A stretch of DNA of 33,769 nucleotides from Nocardiopsis lucentensis DSM 44048 (lineage in GTDB: Bacteria > Actinomycetota > Actinomycetes > Streptosporangiales > Streptosporangiaceae). Every line of letters begins with the position of its first letter. Position 1 is the stretch's first letter. The stretch spans positions 17,813 to 51,581 of the forward strand of contig NZ_ANBC01000112.1 in assembly GCF_000341125.1 (NCBI RefSeq), in the 5' to 3' direction. The translations under genes were made by a program, and so were the position numbers. The notes beneath the pieces were generated by a model. It was given only the letters and a program-made list of their open reading frames with translations, had not been told where the DNA came from and made no database searches. Below, in pieces: positions 22,245-33,285 of the stretch.

Positions 22245-22278
22245 GGGTGGTGATCACGTTCGAGTGTGACCACCACCC
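22245..22278 (+). terminator. Hairpin terminator before pglX
   Basis: An outer 8-bp stem and an inner 4-bp stem separated by one mismatch (22245-22257 with 22266-22278) start 14 bases after the preceding stop. It isolates pglX from the regulatory genes. No strong promoter match was seen between here and pglX. Confidence 0.6.
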
Positions 22279-22402
22279 GGTGTCTTTCGCTGTGGATCGG
22301 CGCGCGGACCGGCGGTCGGGGTTGAGGAATCGAGGTGCGACCAGCACCCTCCAGACGGGACAATGAAGGAACCCTGTCCCTCCCGTCGTGTTTGGAGCCC
22401 TC

Positions 22403-25400
22403 GTGGTCGATCATGCGCAGCTACTGAAGGACTTGCAGAAGCAGATGCGTTTGCTGGAGACAGATCTTCGGGAGCGTGGCGAGGACTCCACCGCGATCAA
22501 GGGCACCGACTCGAACGGGGAGCCGGAGACCTTCGACACCTACCTGAAGCGCGAGTACCAGCGAGCCCGAGACGCCGAGCGGACCGCGATCACCGAGGGT
22601 GAGTGGCGTGAAGGGCAGATCACCCAGGCCGCAGCGGCATGGGTGCTGTCCACGGTGTTCCTCCGCTTCTGCGAGGACAACGGACTCTTGGAGCAGCCCT
22701 TCATCACGGGGCCGAAGGACGAACGCGACCGGTACAGCGTTGCTCAGGAGTTGAAGGAAGCTTGGGTTCTCCAAGGGCGGAGCGAGAACCCGGATGCGCC
22801 CGAGCGCACCGACCGGGACTGGTTGGAGCACGCCTTCGCGCAGATGAGCGTGTCCTCGGTGATGGCCGGGTTGTTCGACAAGAAGCATAACCCGATGTGG
22901 TCTATCACCCCGTCTCACCAGGCGGCCAGGGCGCTCATCGAGTTCTGGCGCGAGGTGGGGGAGGACGGCCACCTTGTTCACGACTTCACCGACCCCGACT
23001 GGAACACCCGCTTTCTCGGTGACCTGTACCAGGACCTGTCCGAAGTGACGCGGAAGACCTACGCGCTTCTCCAGACGCCGGAGTTCGTTGAGGAATTCAT
23101 CCTCGACTACACACTGGAACCTGCCATCGAGGAGTTCGGGCTCGACGGCAACCGCATCTACCAGGAAGAAAACAAGGGCTTCCGTCTGATCGACCCAACC
23201 TGTGGGTCAGGGCACTTCCTGCTGGGTGCTTTTCACCGCCTGCTCAACAAGTGGCGCGAGACCGAGCCTGGTACGTCGGACTGGGACCTGATTAGTCGAA
23301 GCCTGCGTAGTGTGCATGGTGTCGACAAGAACCCGTATGCGGTGGCGATCGCCCGATTCCGCCTCCTCATCGCTGCGATGAAGGAAGGTGGAATCACCTC
23401 CCTGAGTGCGAGTAACCCTGAGTGGCCCATCGTTGTGGCCACGGGTGACTCGCTTCTCCATGGACGTGGTGCGCCTCAGCGGCAGGAGGGCCTGTTCGGC
23501 GCGAGCCTGGTACATCGATATTCGTCGGAGGACGTGTACGACTACGAGGGTGAGTACGACTTGTTGGAGGTGGCGAGCTACCACGCGGTGGTGGGAAACC
23601 CTCCGTACATCACGGTGAAGGACAAGCAGGAGAACCAAAACTACCGGGCCCGGTACTCAACATGCTCGGGAACGTACGCTCTCTCAGTCCCGTTCGCCGA
23701 GCGATTCTTCAACCTTGCCAAGCGTGCTGGTGGTGACAAGATCGGCGCGGGCTTCGTGGGACAGATCACCGCGAACTCCTTCATGAAGCGTGAGTTCGGC
23801 AAGAAGCTCATCGAGGAGTTCTTCCGCAACGAGGTGACCCTTACGCATGTGATCGACACGTCAGGCGCCTACATCCCCGGGCACGGAACGCCGACAGTGA
23901 TCCTGGTGGGGCGGAACCTGGTGCCCTCGCACACAGGAAGCATCCGGGCGGTCCTGGGTATCCGGGGTGAGCCCAGTCAGCCCGAGAATCCGACTGAAGG
24001 GCTGGTGTGGTCTGCAATTGTGGAGCAGATCGGAGATCCAGGTCAACTAGTTTCCGAGTGGGTGAGTGTTGCTGACTTTCCCTGGCGAGACTTTACGGTT
24101 CATCCTTGGAGTCTGTCGGGTGGGGGTGCAGGAGATGTGGTCCAGGTGATCGAGTCTGGTGCGCGAGGCTTGGCTGGGTGCATCGAAAAACCCGTGGGTA
24201 GGGCGATTCGAGCAGGGGCAGACGAAGCATATATGCGCCCTTCGCGCTCTACCTACAGCCCGCCCGGTGCTGCTCGTGGGCTCAAGGATCTGGCAGTAGG
24301 CGAAGTTATTAGAGATTGGGACTTGTCTCCCTCGGAGAAGATTTGGTATCCATACCATTCTTTGGAGGATGTGCTATCTCTGGTCAAATTTGATCTTTGG
24401 CCTCTTCGTTCTGTTCTTGCTGCCCGAAGAACATTCAAGGGAAACATGGAAGATGCGGGTCTCTCATGGTGGGAGTACATGCAACATACTGCATCTGCGT
24501 ATTCGACTCCTGAGTCGATCGTCTTTGCTTTTGTGGCTACGCATAACCACTTCGTGCTTGATCGGGGTGGGAAGGTCTTCAAGCAGTCGGCTCCGGTGAT
24601 TAAGTTGCCGGAGGGGGCTACTGAGGACCAACATCTGGAGTTGCTGGGGGTGTTGAACTCGTCGGCGGCGTGCTTCTGGCTCAAGCAGGTGAGCCAGTCC
24701 AAGGGTAACGGCGGCATCGGTGGGGGAATCTCTGACGAACTGTGGGAGCACCGGTTCGAGTTCACTGGCACCAAGCTCCAAGAATTCCCGCTTCCTCAGA
24801 AGCTTCCCCTGGCTCGATCCAAGGAGCTTGACGCGCTCGCGCAGAAGCTTTCTTCCCTTGAACCCTCCACAGTCGTGGAGTCGGCGACCCCGACCGCAGA
24901 ACTCCTCAAGGACGCGCACGCCGACCACGTCGCCACCCGTCAGCGGATGATCGCTCTCCAGGAGGAACTCGACTGGGACGTCTACCACCGCTACAACCTC
25001 ATCTCCGACGCCCAACTTGCTGAGCTGACGATCCCCGACACCGCTGACGTCCCCAGGATCAACCTGGGAGAGCGGGCCTTCGAGATCGTGCTCGCGCGCA
25101 AGATGGTCGCGGGCGAAGCCTCCACCGAGTGGTTCAACAGGCACGGCTCCACGCCCATCACTGAAATCCCCTCCCACTGGCCGGACGCCTACAAGCAGGT
25201 CGTCACCAAGCGCATCGAACTCATCGAGTCCGACAAGAACATCAACCTCCTCGAACGCCCCGAGTACAAGCGCCGCTGGCAGTCCGAACCCTGGGAGAAG
25301 AAGCAGAAGGCCGCCCTCAAGTCCTGGCTGCTGGACAAGTGTGAGGACCGCCGCCTCTGGTTCACCACCGACGACTACGGCGACGAACGCACCCGCCCGC

Positions 25401-26116
25401 TCTCCGTCCGCGCCCTGGCCAACCGGGTCCGCGACCTGTTCCCCGAGGCCGCCGAGGTCGCCGCGCTCTACGACTCCGCCACGGACTTCGGGCAGGTCAT
25501 CGAGGAGATCACCAAGACCGAGCACGTCCCCTACCTCGCGGCCCTGCGCTACAAGGACACCGGCATGCGCAAGCGCGCCGACTGGGAGCACGTGTGGGAC
25601 CTCCAGCGCCAGGAGGACAAGCTCAACGCCGACCTCGCCGAGGGCGAGCAGGAGAAGCGCCTCGACACCCCCGTCCCGCCCAAGTACACGTCCGCGGACT
25701 TCCGTCGGAACGAGTACTGGGCCAACCGGGGCAAGCTCGACGTCCCCAAGGAGCGGTTCGTCTCCTACCCGGGTGCCGAGACCGACACCGATCCGACCCT
25801 CCTGCTCGGTTGGGCCGGGTGGGACCACGCTCAGCAGGCCGACGCTCTGGCCACCCTCGCCCACGAGCGCCGCGACGAACTCGGCTGGGGCGGTGAGGAC
25901 ACCCGGGACAAGTTGGTGCCCCTCCTGGCCGGGCTCCTCGAACTGCTGCCCTGGGTCGAGCAGTGGCACACCGAGACCGACGAGTACGGTGACACCCCCG
26001 CCGAGCACGTTCGGGAGGACCTCACGGACCTGCGCAACTCCACCGGCATCACCGACTCGGAGATGACCGACTGGCGTCCCCCGGCACCGACCCGGGCTCG
26101 GCGCAAGAAGTCCTGA
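22403..26116 (+). CDS. pglX: BREX type 2 adenine-specific DNA methyltransferase PglX
   Basis: A 1,237-residue N6-adenine methyltransferase of the large PglX type. The SAM site is LIDPTCGSGHFLLG (262-275) and the catalytic motif NPPY is at 399-402. A target-recognition region follows, then a long C-terminal helical part. In BREX/Pgl systems PglX marks host DNA and is needed for defence against phage. The start is the GTG at 22403 because GGAG lies five bases upstream and the product then opens VVDHAQLLKDLQKQ, the usual beginning; a GTG five codons earlier is less well placed. Base use is uneven: around 24300-24420 GC falls to about 43%, whereas beyond 24880 it returns to about 75%, pointing to a swapped recognition region. 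A terminator follows, then pglY after 421 bases. Confidence 0.93.
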   Translation: MVDHAQLLKDLQKQMRLLETDLRERGEDSTAIKGTDSNGEPETFDTYLKREYQRARDAERTAITEGEWREGQITQAAAAWVLSTVFLRFCEDNGLLEQPFITGPKDERDRYSVAQELKEAWVLQGRSENPDAPERTDRDWLEHAFAQMSVSSVMAGLFDKKHNPMWSITPSHQAARALIEFWREVGEDGHLVHDFTDPDWNTRFLGDLYQDLSEVTRKTYALLQTPEFVEEFILDYTLEPAIEEFGLDGNRIYQEENKGFRLIDPTCGSGHFLLGAFHRLLNKWRETEPGTSDWDLISRSLRSVHGVDKNPYAVAIARFRLLIAAMKEGGITSLSASNPEWPIVVATGDSLLHGRGAPQRQEGLFGASLVHRYSSEDVYDYEGEYDLLEVASYHAVVGNPPYITVKDKQENQNYRARYSTCSGTYALSVPFAERFFNLAKRAGGDKIGAGFVGQITANSFMKREFGKKLIEEFFRNEVTLTHVIDTSGAYIPGHGTPTVILVGRNLVPSHTGSIRAVLGIRGEPSQPENPTEGLVWSAIVEQIGDPGQLVSEWVSVADFPWRDFTVHPWSLSGGGAGDVVQVIESGARGLAGCIEKPVGRAIRAGADEAYMRPSRSTYSPPGAARGLKDLAVGEVIRDWDLSPSEKIWYPYHSLEDVLSLVKFDLWPLRSVLAARRTFKGNMEDAGLSWWEYMQHTASAYSTPESIVFAFVATHNHFVLDRGGKVFKQSAPVIKLPEGATEDQHLELLGVLNSSAACFWLKQVSQSKGNGGIGGGISDELWEHRFEFTGTKLQEFPLPQKLPLARSKELDALAQKLSSLEPSTVVESATPTAELLKDAHADHVATRQRMIALQEELDWDVYHRYNLISDAQLAELTIPDTADVPRINLGERAFEIVLARKMVAGEASTEWFNRHGSTPITEIPSHWPDAYKQVVTKRIELIESDKNINLLERPEYKRRWQSEPWEKKQKAALKSWLLDKCEDRRLWFTTDDYGDERTRPLSVRALANRVRDLFPEAAEVAALYDSATDFGQVIEEITKTEHVPYLAALRYKDTGMRKRADWEHVWDLQRQEDKLNADLAEGEQEKRLDTPVPPKYTSADFRRNEYWANRGKLDVPKERFVSYPGAETDTDPTLLLGWAGWDHAQQADALATLAHERRDELGWGGEDTRDKLVPLLAGLLELLPWVEQWHTETDEYGDTPAEHVREDLTDLRNSTGITDSEMTDWRPPAPTRARRKKS

Positions 26117-26130
26117 CACCCACCCCTCGA

Positions 26131-26161
26131 CCCCGGGTCGGACGACGACTCCGGCCCGGGG
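26131..26161 (+). terminator. Hairpin terminator after pglX
   Basis: A 12-bp stem with one mismatch (26131-26142 with 26150-26161) and a 7-base loop start 14 bases after the pglX stop. It suggests that pglY-pglZ-brxD is transcribed at least partly on its own. Confidence 0.55.
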
Positions 26162-26537
26162 CCACATCCGGCCACACTCGGCCACCGTCCGCCGGGCACC
26201 CCCGGACAACACCCGGGAACGCCCCGAAGTCCGGCCGGTGACCGTACCGACACCGCACACCGCCCGCCTGACATGGGCGTTCCCCGGCACCGGAACACCC
26301 CTTCTTTCGCACTCCTCATGTCCGACCCGGGACCTTCGTCGGTGTGGAACCGCCACAGCCAGGGCATAGGCTGGAAACCCCTGATAGAACACCTGGGGCC
26401 GCGTACCACAATCCTCCCGATGTCCCCACCGCACAGGGCATCCCGGAGTCCGGTCACGCGGGCTCCTCCACCGGCGACCCCACTCACCGCACCCCGGTCT
26501 CCGACCCGACCCGATGGCAGAAAGGCGCACCCTGGCG
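26162..26537. other. pglX-pglY intergenic region
   Basis: These 376 bases hold no gene I can support; ORFs crossing them are shadows without ribosome sites. They probably contain the pglY promoter. A -10-like TAGGCT occurs at 26367-26372 with a weak GTGGAA 17 bases ahead (26344-26349); the same -10 sequence precedes the WD40 gene. Confidence 0.45.
26344..26372 (+). promoter_or_regulatory. Weak candidate promoter for pglY-pglZ-brxD
   Basis: GTGGAA (26344-26349), a 17-base spacer and TAGGCT (26367-26372). The -10 fits TANNNT, the -35 is poor. It would leave a leader of about 160 bases. Confidence 0.25.
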
Positions 26538-29500
26538 ATGACGACCCCTCCCCCCGGCCCGGGCGGCAACGGCAACGGCCGAGTCATCAGCGACCTGATC
26601 GACATCCCCGAGGCCGTCCAGGACGGCGATCTGGTCGTCAAGCTCACCGAGAGCGCCACCACCCGCCAGGCCCAGGCCATCGCCGAGTACGTGGTCACCC
26701 CCCAGCTCGCCGAGTGCTTCGACCAGGCCCTGGAGACCATCCGCTCCTCCGTCGCCGACGGCAAGTCCCAGGCCGCCTACCTGCACGGCTCCTTCGGTGC
26801 CGGTAAGAGCCACTTCCTCGCCGTGCTCTCCGCGATCCTCGACCACCACCCCGACGCGCGCGGCAAGCCCGGCCTGGCCGACATCCTCGCCAAGCACGAC
26901 ACCTGGCTCGCGAACAAGAACTTCATCGAGGTCAAGGCGCACCTGGTCGAGGAGACCGTGTCCATCGAGGCCAACATCCTCGGCGGGTATGTCCGCCAGG
27001 TTCGCGCCGACCACCCCGACGCCCCCGTTCCGGCCGTCTACCGCGCCGACGGGCTACTGGCCGATGCCCGCGAGCTGCGCGCCAACCTCGGGGACGACGC
27101 CTTCATCGCCCAGCTTCCCGCCCGGGGCTCCACGTCCGATGACGGCCAGGGCAGCGGCGGCGCCGACGTGTGGGGCGCCTTCGGCGGCCCCGCCGCCTGG
27201 ACCACCGACACCCTCGACCAGGCGTTCGCCGTCCACCCCGAGAGCACCGACTCCACCGAACGCACCCTGCGCGAGGAACTGGTCAGCGCCCTGCTCGGCG
27301 GCCCGTTCAAGCGCTACGCCGCCAGCGTCGGCGACTCCGGGGACGCCTACCTCGGCATCGACGAGGGCCTGTCGGTCATCAGCCGCCACGCCAAGGAGCA
27401 CCTGGGCTGCGACGCCGTCGTCCTGCTCCTGGACGAGCTGATCCTGCGCTTCACCGCCTTCATCGGCGACGAGGCGCGCATCAACGGCGAGATCCAGAAG
27501 ATCGCCAAGCTCGTCGAGTCCTCCCACAGCCACCGGCCCGCGCCCATCATCAGCCTCGTGCCCCGCCAGCGCGACCTGCGCGACCTGGTCGGCCTCGGCG
27601 GCGGAACCGAGGGCATCTCCCAGACCATCAGCTACTGGGACGGCCGCTTCGGCCACATCAAGCTCGCCGACGCCAACCTCACCGAGGTGGTGCGCCACCG
27701 CCTCATCAAGCCGCGCGACGCCGCCGCGGAGGCCGAGATCGACACCGCCTTCGAGCGGATGCGCAACACCCGCGCCGAGGTGCGCGACACCCTCCTGGAC
27801 AGCGACGGCGGCGCCGACACCAGCACCTGGGAGGACTTCCGCAACCTCTACCCGTTCAGCCCCGCCCTGCTGCACGTCATGGTGGACCTGTCCGCGGCGC
27901 TCCAACGCCAGCGCAGCGCGCTCAAGCTCCTCCTGCAACTGCTGGTCAACCACCGCACCAGCCTGCCGGTCGGGCAGATGGTGCCGCTCGGCGCGGTCTT
28001 CGACGTCCTCTTCGAGGGGGAGTCCCGCCCCTTCAAGGACCAGCTCAGCGCCGAGTACGCCAAGATCAGCACCTTCTACCGCAACCGGGTGCGGCCCTGG
28101 CTGCTGGACAAGCACCGGCTCACCGAGGCCGACACGGCCGGGATCGACGTGCGCTCCCCGTTCCGCCGCGACGACCTGCTCGTCAAGACCCTGCTGCTGA
28201 GCGCGCTCACCCCCAACGTGCCCGCGCTGAAGGACCTGACCGCCAGCCGCGCCATCGCCCTCAACCAGGGCATCGTCAAGGCCCGCCGCACCGGCCAGGA
28301 CGTCACCGCCGTCACCCAGTTCTTCAAGGACATGGCCGCCCAGTTCGGCGAGGTGCGCGTCGGCGCCCAGTCCACCAACCCCACCATCTCGCTCAACCTG
28401 CTGCGCGTGGACACCGAGGCGCTCATGCGCAGCGCCTACCCGGCCGCCAACGACCCCGCCCTGCGCCACCTGTTCAAGCGCCTGCTCTGGGAGGAGCTCG
28501 GACTGGACGCGGGAACCGAGCGGACCACCGTCGTGTGGCGCGGCACCCAGCGCACGGTCGAGATCGTCTTCGGCAACGTCCGTTCGCCCGAGGACATGGA
28601 CCGGGAGGACTTCCAACCGCTGGCGGCCAACGCCGTGCGGGTGGTCGTCGACTACCCCTTCGACGAGGGCGACCACAACCCCACCGAGGACCGGCACCGG
28701 GTGCAGACGCTGCGCCAGGAGTTCACCGAACCCGTCGCCGGGCTGGTGTGGCTGCCCACCTTCCTGTCCCCGAACCGGATCGAGGACGCCCGCCGGATCC
28801 TCATGATGGAGTACCTCCTCCAACCGGGCATCGTGGAGGAGAAGGCGCCCGACTGGAGCAGCGACGACCGCCGCGAGGCCCGCGCCCAGCTCGACAACCA
28901 GCGCAACCAGCTCACCAACCAGGTCCGGTCCCTGTTGCGCGGCGCCTACGGGCTCGTCGAGGCCGGCCCCGACAGCGGCGACTACGGGGCCCAGGCGGAC
29001 CCGCACATCGAGCCGCTGCCGTCGTCGCTGTCCATCCCGCTGGAGGCGGGCAGCCAGTTCCCCGCGGCATTGGAACGCGTCACCTTCAAGCTGCTGGACC
29101 ACCTGTACCCGGAGCACCCGGACCTGTCCAGCCCCACCGGCAAGGCCGCGGTGCGCCGCAGTGAACTCAGCACCGTGCTCGCCGCCGTCGAGTCCGCCAA
29201 GGCCGACAAGCTCAACCGGTACGAGCCGCCCAAGACCGACCTGAACGTGCTGCGCCGCATAGCCGACCCCCTGCACATCGCCACCGTCACCGAGGTGTTC
29301 GTGCTGCGCGACGACTGGGTGCGCAGGATCGACCGGTACGCCAGCATCGACCAGGCCACCAGCACCGACGTCAACGTCGGCAAGCTCAAGGAGTGGATCC
29401 GCACCCGCGAGGACGGTCAGGGCCTGCCCGAGGACATCGTCGACCTCATCGTGCAGGTCTACGCCGTCCAGAGCGACCGCGCCTGGATCCGGGGCGGCAA

Positions 29501-30341
29501 GCGCTACACCGGCGCCACCTTCGGCCAGCTCGCCGGTGACATCGTGCTGCGCCGCCAGGAGCTGCCCTCCGAGGAGGACTTCGAGCGGGCCAACGAGCGC
29601 GCCGAGCGGATCTTCGGGCTCACCCGCCAGCCGCTGCGCAGCGCCCGCGCCGTCCAACGCCTGGCCGAACAGCTCAAGGAACAGGCCCGCCGCCTCCAGT
29701 CGGGCACCGAACACCTGGTCGGACAGCTCACCCGGCACGCCCGGGTCCTGGGGCTGGACGACGACGCGCCCCGCCTGCGTACCGCCCGCGCGTGCGACGA
29801 CCTCCTCGGCCGCCTGGGTGGTCTGACCGACGACACCGAGCTGGTCACCGCTCTCGGACAGGCCGCCCTGCCCGGAGAGGCCGGGGTGTACAAGATGGCC
29901 ATGACCGGCGCCGGAAACCTGGCCAGCGCTCTGGACGCCGCCCAGTGGGAGCTGCTGGAGGCCCTCGAACCACTGGCCCGCGAAGGCGGTGACCAGTCCG
30001 ACCAAGCCGCCGGAATCCTCGCCCGTCTCCAGGAGACCGCGCGCCACGACGAGAGCAGCAGGCGTCTGGCCACCGCCCTCAGTGCAGCCAACAAGGAGGC
30101 CGTCGCCCTGCTCGTGCGCAAGCCCTCCAAACACACCGAGAAGGAGGGTTCGGGCAAGGGGAACGGGACATCCGAGAACACGGGTAACGACAGCGGTCCG
30201 GAGCCCCAGCCGCAGGAGACCGTCTCCTGGGTGCGGGTCGACTCCCACGACGACGTGGCCACCACCGTCGCCAAGCTCCGCCGCGACCTCGGCATCCCCG
30301 AGGGCAGGGCCATCCAGATCACCATCCGGGAGGCCGAGTGA
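26538..30341 (+). CDS. pglY: BREX type 2 P-loop ATPase PglY
   Basis: A large ATPase of about 1,267 residues. The N-terminal part opens [21 protein letters not shown], typical of the PglY/BrxC group. Walker A is [10 protein letters not shown] (84-93) and Walker B lies in [12 protein letters not shown] (about 292-303). The C-terminal third is rich in helices and ends in a Ser/Gly-rich linker and a small domain ([10 protein letters not shown], then [10 protein letters not shown]). PglY is an essential BREX-2 component, thought to be an ATP-driven assembly factor acting with PglX and PglZ on DNA. The ATG at 26538 is preferred because AGAAAGG lies upstream; an ATG at 26514 would add eight residues. 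The stop overlaps the pglZ start by four bases, so the two are translationally coupled. Confidence 0.92.
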   Translation: MTTPPPGPGGNGNGRVISDLIDIPEAVQDGDLVVKLTESATTRQAQAIAEYVVTPQLAECFDQALETIRSSVADGKSQAAYLHGSFGAGKSHFLAVLSAILDHHPDARGKPGLADILAKHDTWLANKNFIEVKAHLVEETVSIEANILGGYVRQVRADHPDAPVPAVYRADGLLADARELRANLGDDAFIAQLPARGSTSDDGQGSGGADVWGAFGGPAAWTTDTLDQAFAVHPESTDSTERTLREELVSALLGGPFKRYAASVGDSGDAYLGIDEGLSVISRHAKEHLGCDAVVLLLDELILRFTAFIGDEARINGEIQKIAKLVESSHSHRPAPIISLVPRQRDLRDLVGLGGGTEGISQTISYWDGRFGHIKLADANLTEVVRHRLIKPRDAAAEAEIDTAFERMRNTRAEVRDTLLDSDGGADTSTWEDFRNLYPFSPALLHVMVDLSAALQRQRSALKLLLQLLVNHRTSLPVGQMVPLGAVFDVLFEGESRPFKDQLSAEYAKISTFYRNRVRPWLLDKHRLTEADTAGIDVRSPFRRDDLLVKTLLLSALTPNVPALKDLTASRAIALNQGIVKARRTGQDVTAVTQFFKDMAAQFGEVRVGAQSTNPTISLNLLRVDTEALMRSAYPAANDPALRHLFKRLLWEELGLDAGTERTTVVWRGTQRTVEIVFGNVRSPEDMDREDFQPLAANAVRVVVDYPFDEGDHNPTEDRHRVQTLRQEFTEPVAGLVWLPTFLSPNRIEDARRILMMEYLLQPGIVEEKAPDWSSDDRREARAQLDNQRNQLTNQVRSLLRGAYGLVEAGPDSGDYGAQADPHIEPLPSSLSIPLEAGSQFPAALERVTFKLLDHLYPEHPDLSSPTGKAAVRRSELSTVLAAVESAKADKLNRYEPPKTDLNVLRRIADPLHIATVTEVFVLRDDWVRRIDRYASIDQATSTDVNVGKLKEWIRTREDGQGLPEDIVDLIVQVYAVQSDRAWIRGGKRYTGATFGQLAGDIVLRRQELPSEEDFERANERAERIFGLTRQPLRSARAVQRLAEQLKEQARRLQSGTEHLVGQLTRHARVLGLDDDAPRLRTARACDDLLGRLGGLTDDTELVTALGQAALPGEAGVYKMAMTGAGNLASALDAAQWELLEALEPLAREGGDQSDQAAGILARLQETARHDESSRRLATALSAANKEAVALLVRKPSKHTEKEGSGKGNGTSENTGNDSGPEPQPQETVSWVRVDSHDDVATTVAKLRRDLGIPEGRAIQITIREAE

Positions 30342-33283
30342 CCGCCACCCGAGGCACCGCCCCCGCCCCCACCGCACTCGGACGGGTCAACGAGGAGGCC
30401 GTCACCAGCGCACTCCAGCGCGCCCTGGAGGCCGAACAGCGCCGGGTCGACAAGGGCCACCGGCCCTCCGCCGCCCGCGCCCTCGCCCTGTCCGCCGACC
30501 CGCACTGGGAGGGCCCAGACACCCTCAGCGTGCGCCACGGCGACGCGGACCTGACCGTGCGCGTCGCGGGCGCGGACAGCGTCCTGGCCATTGTGCGCGA
30601 ACTCAGCCTGCTCGGTGAGGACGTCGACCACCTCGTCGTGCTCACTCCGCTCGACCCCGCCGACTTCGGCGAGGCGCTGCTGGGCAGGTTCCTCGGCGAG
30701 GACGTCACCCGACTCAACGACTGGGAACTGCTCGCCACCGACCTCAAGGTCACCGGCATCGACCCGCGCCTGTACTCGGGCCGGTGGAGCTGGCTCGCCC
30801 ACACCCTGCGCGGCATCCGCGCCACCCGGCAGCTACGCCTGGGCACCGGCGTGCTCAAGCTCGAACAGGCCCTGTCCATCGCGGTGTCCGTGCGCTTCGG
30901 CCGTGAGCCAGGCGAACAGGTCGACAGCGCCGCCCTTCTGGAGTGGACCCGCGACCCCCACGCCGTGGCCGCGTTCACCCGACTGGGCGAGGACGAACGC
31001 GACGAGCTGCGCGCCGCCGCCGTGGAGGCCCTGGGCGCCGTCCCCCGCGTTCTCTTCACCCTCCTGGACCGCGGCCACGCCCTGGACGCCATCCCCATCG
31101 GACTGACCCTGGGCGAGCTGGCCCGGGCCGCGCGCGACGAACAACCCGGTGCGGAACAGCGGCGCGGGGTCGCCCACAACGCCCTCATCCGGGCGCAGGA
31201 ACGCTACTTCGGGCTGAGTCGGCCCAGCTCCCGGGACCTGGACGAGTTCGGCAAGTCGTGCGTCGCGGCGCTTCTGCGTCTGCTCGACCTGTCCGACCCC
31301 GTCCACGCCGACGAGACCATCCGCCGCGCCGAGGAGCTCCTCCTCCAGCTCGACGCCGGATCGATCGCCGAGACCAGCGGTCTGCTCGACGCCGGACTGC
31401 ACAGCCGCATGGCCGACCTGGGCCGCGCCATCGGGGTCGCCCTCGGCGAGGGGAACGCGTCCGTCGGCGAGTCCCTGCCGCTTCCGCAGGACCTGCGCGA
31501 GGTGGAGGAGGCGCTGACCAGGCTGTCCGAACACCGCCGCCACGCCCCCGACAGCCGCTCCGGGCTGGTCGCGGTCAACGCGGTCCGACTCCTGCGCCGC
31601 CTGGCCACCGGCACCGCCGCGCACCCTCTGGGCGCGTCCGCGCCCACCACCACCCGGGCCTGGGTGCGCGCCCACGTGCGCGACACCGGGTGGGTGGACC
31701 GGGCCGCCTCCCTCATCTGGCACCACCACACCGAGGTGCCCGTCCTCGACCAGGCCCTGGCCACCCTCTACCACCGGGTCCGCGCGTGGCGGGCCCTCGT
31801 CGACGCCGAGTTCGCCACCGTCGTCAACCGGTGGAACGGCGGACACTCGCCCACCGACGAACAGCCGCGCGCGGAGAACCTGCTCGCCCACTTCGCCCGC
31901 CCCCTGGCTGTCGGGAACGCCCCCCTGGTCATCGTCCTGGACGGGATGAGCGCCGAGGTGGCCGTACAGCTCGCCGAACACGTCAACGCGCGCGGACGCC
32001 TCGTCGAGATCGGCCGCCAGGACACGGACGGCGACCCGGCCAGGGAAGGCGCGCTGGCCACCGTCCCGTCCACGACCAACTGCTCGCGGGCCTCACTGCT
32101 CACGGGCACCCTCACCACCGGCAAGCAGGACACCGAACGCAAGGGGTTCCGCGACCTGTGGGCGAGCCCGGGCTTCGGGCGCCGCGACGCCGTGCTCTAC
32201 CACCAGCGCGACCTGGAGGCCGGGGCCGGACAGCACCTGCCCGTACGGGTCCAGGCACACCTGGAGGACACCGGCACCGTGGTCGGGGTCGTGCTCAACA
32301 CCATCGACGACGCCCTGGCCAAGGGCCGGGAGGGCAACGACCCCACCTGGCGGCCGGAGCAGGTCGGCGCGCTCACCTCCCTCCTGGACGCCGCCGCACG
32401 CGTCGGGCGGCCCGTCCTGCTCACCTCCGACCACGGCCACGTGTGGGACCGCCAGGAGGCGCGCAAGACCCAGGCGGGCGAGTCCGCCCGGTACCGCACC
32501 GGGCAGCCCGGGGACGGCGAGGTCCTCGCCACCGGCGACCGGGTGCTCGTCGGTGACGGCCGCCTCGTGGTGCCCTACCGCGAGGACATCCGCTACACCG
32601 ACCGCAAGGAGGGCTACCACGGCGGGTTCTCCGCCGCCGAGATGGTCATCCCCGTCCTGGCGTTCGTCCCCGTGCTCGACCGGGCGCCCAAGGGGTGGTC
32701 CCGGCTCTCGCCCGCCGAGTCCGAACCCACGTGGTGGTCCCAACCGCTGGAGGGCACCGCCGCCCCCGTCGCGGAGGCCGGAACGGCATCCTCCCCCGTC
32801 CAGAGCGGACGGCCCGCACCGGCTGCCTCGGCTGTCTCCGGGCCTGTCCGGGACGCCGCGGGCGGTCGACACAAGAGCACGGACGGTCGACGGTCGCGCC
32901 CCAAGCCCGCACCGGACCAGACCCCCGCGCTGTTCGGGGACGAGGACCTGGCCCCCGACAGCCTGGGCGCCAGGGTGACCGCGACGGCTCTGTTCGAGGC
33001 CAGTCTCGCGCGCGTGGCCAAGGCGCCGTCCGCGCGGGAGATCGGCGCGGTCATCGACGCCCTCGTCGCCGCGGGCGGCACCCACCCGCGCCTGCCGGTC
33101 GGCGCCGCGGCCCGGGCCGCGGGCAAGTCCGAGGCCCCGCACCGGGCCGTGCGCTTCCTCAAGATGGTCGGCAAGGTCCTCAATCTCGAGTCCTACCCGG
33201 TCCTGACCCTGACCGACGGCGACCGCGGCGCGGAACTCAACACCTCCCTGCTCCACCAGCAGTTCCTCAGCGAAGGGAGCTGA
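30338..33283 (+). CDS. pglZ: BREX type 2 alkaline-phosphatase-fold protein PglZ
   Basis: A 981-residue protein of the PglZ group, whose core belongs to the alkaline phosphatase superfamily. Metal-site motifs are [10 protein letters not shown] (about 532-541), [12 protein letters not shown] (about 579-590) and [10 protein letters not shown] (about 695-704). A low-complexity linker rich in Ala, Pro and Arg (about 805-870) leads to a C-terminal helical domain. PglZ is the signature protein of BREX systems and acts with PglX; in streptomycete Pgl it restrains PglX toxicity. The GTG at 30338 overlaps the pglY stop (GTGA). brxD begins two bases after its stop, so pglY, pglZ and brxD form one operon. 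Confidence 0.93.
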   Translation: MTATRGTAPAPTALGRVNEEAVTSALQRALEAEQRRVDKGHRPSAARALALSADPHWEGPDTLSVRHGDADLTVRVAGADSVLAIVRELSLLGEDVDHLVVLTPLDPADFGEALLGRFLGEDVTRLNDWELLATDLKVTGIDPRLYSGRWSWLAHTLRGIRATRQLRLGTGVLKLEQALSIAVSVRFGREPGEQVDSAALLEWTRDPHAVAAFTRLGEDERDELRAAAVEALGAVPRVLFTLLDRGHALDAIPIGLTLGELARAARDEQPGAEQRRGVAHNALIRAQERYFGLSRPSSRDLDEFGKSCVAALLRLLDLSDPVHADETIRRAEELLLQLDAGSIAETSGLLDAGLHSRMADLGRAIGVALGEGNASVGESLPLPQDLREVEEALTRLSEHRRHAPDSRSGLVAVNAVRLLRRLATGTAAHPLGASAPTTTRAWVRAHVRDTGWVDRAASLIWHHHTEVPVLDQALATLYHRVRAWRALVDAEFATVVNRWNGGHSPTDEQPRAENLLAHFARPLAVGNAPLVIVLDGMSAEVAVQLAEHVNARGRLVEIGRQDTDGDPAREGALATVPSTTNCSRASLLTGTLTTGKQDTERKGFRDLWASPGFGRRDAVLYHQRDLEAGAGQHLPVRVQAHLEDTGTVVGVVLNTIDDALAKGREGNDPTWRPEQVGALTSLLDAAARVGRPVLLTSDHGHVWDRQEARKTQAGESARYRTGQPGDGEVLATGDRVLVGDGRLVVPYREDIRYTDRKEGYHGGFSAAEMVIPVLAFVPVLDRAPKGWSRLSPAESEPTWWSQPLEGTAAPVAEAGTASSPVQSGRPAPAASAVSGPVRDAAGGRHKSTDGRRSRPKPAPDQTPALFGDEDLAPDSLGARVTATALFEASLARVAKAPSAREIGAVIDALVAAGGTHPRLPVGAAARAAGKSEAPHRAVRFLKMVGKVLNLESYPVLTLTDGDRGAELNTSLLHQQFLSEGS

Positions 33284-33285
33284 CC

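Noticed and set aside
26162-26537. Possible small gene between pglX and pglY
   Set aside because: All ORFs across the gap are open only through high GC, with no ribosome site or domain.
27054-30377. Very long minus-strand ORF (about 1,100 codons) opposite pglY
   Set aside because: Composition-driven shadow made mostly of Gly, Val, Leu, Ala and Asp; pglY on the other strand has clear Walker motifs.
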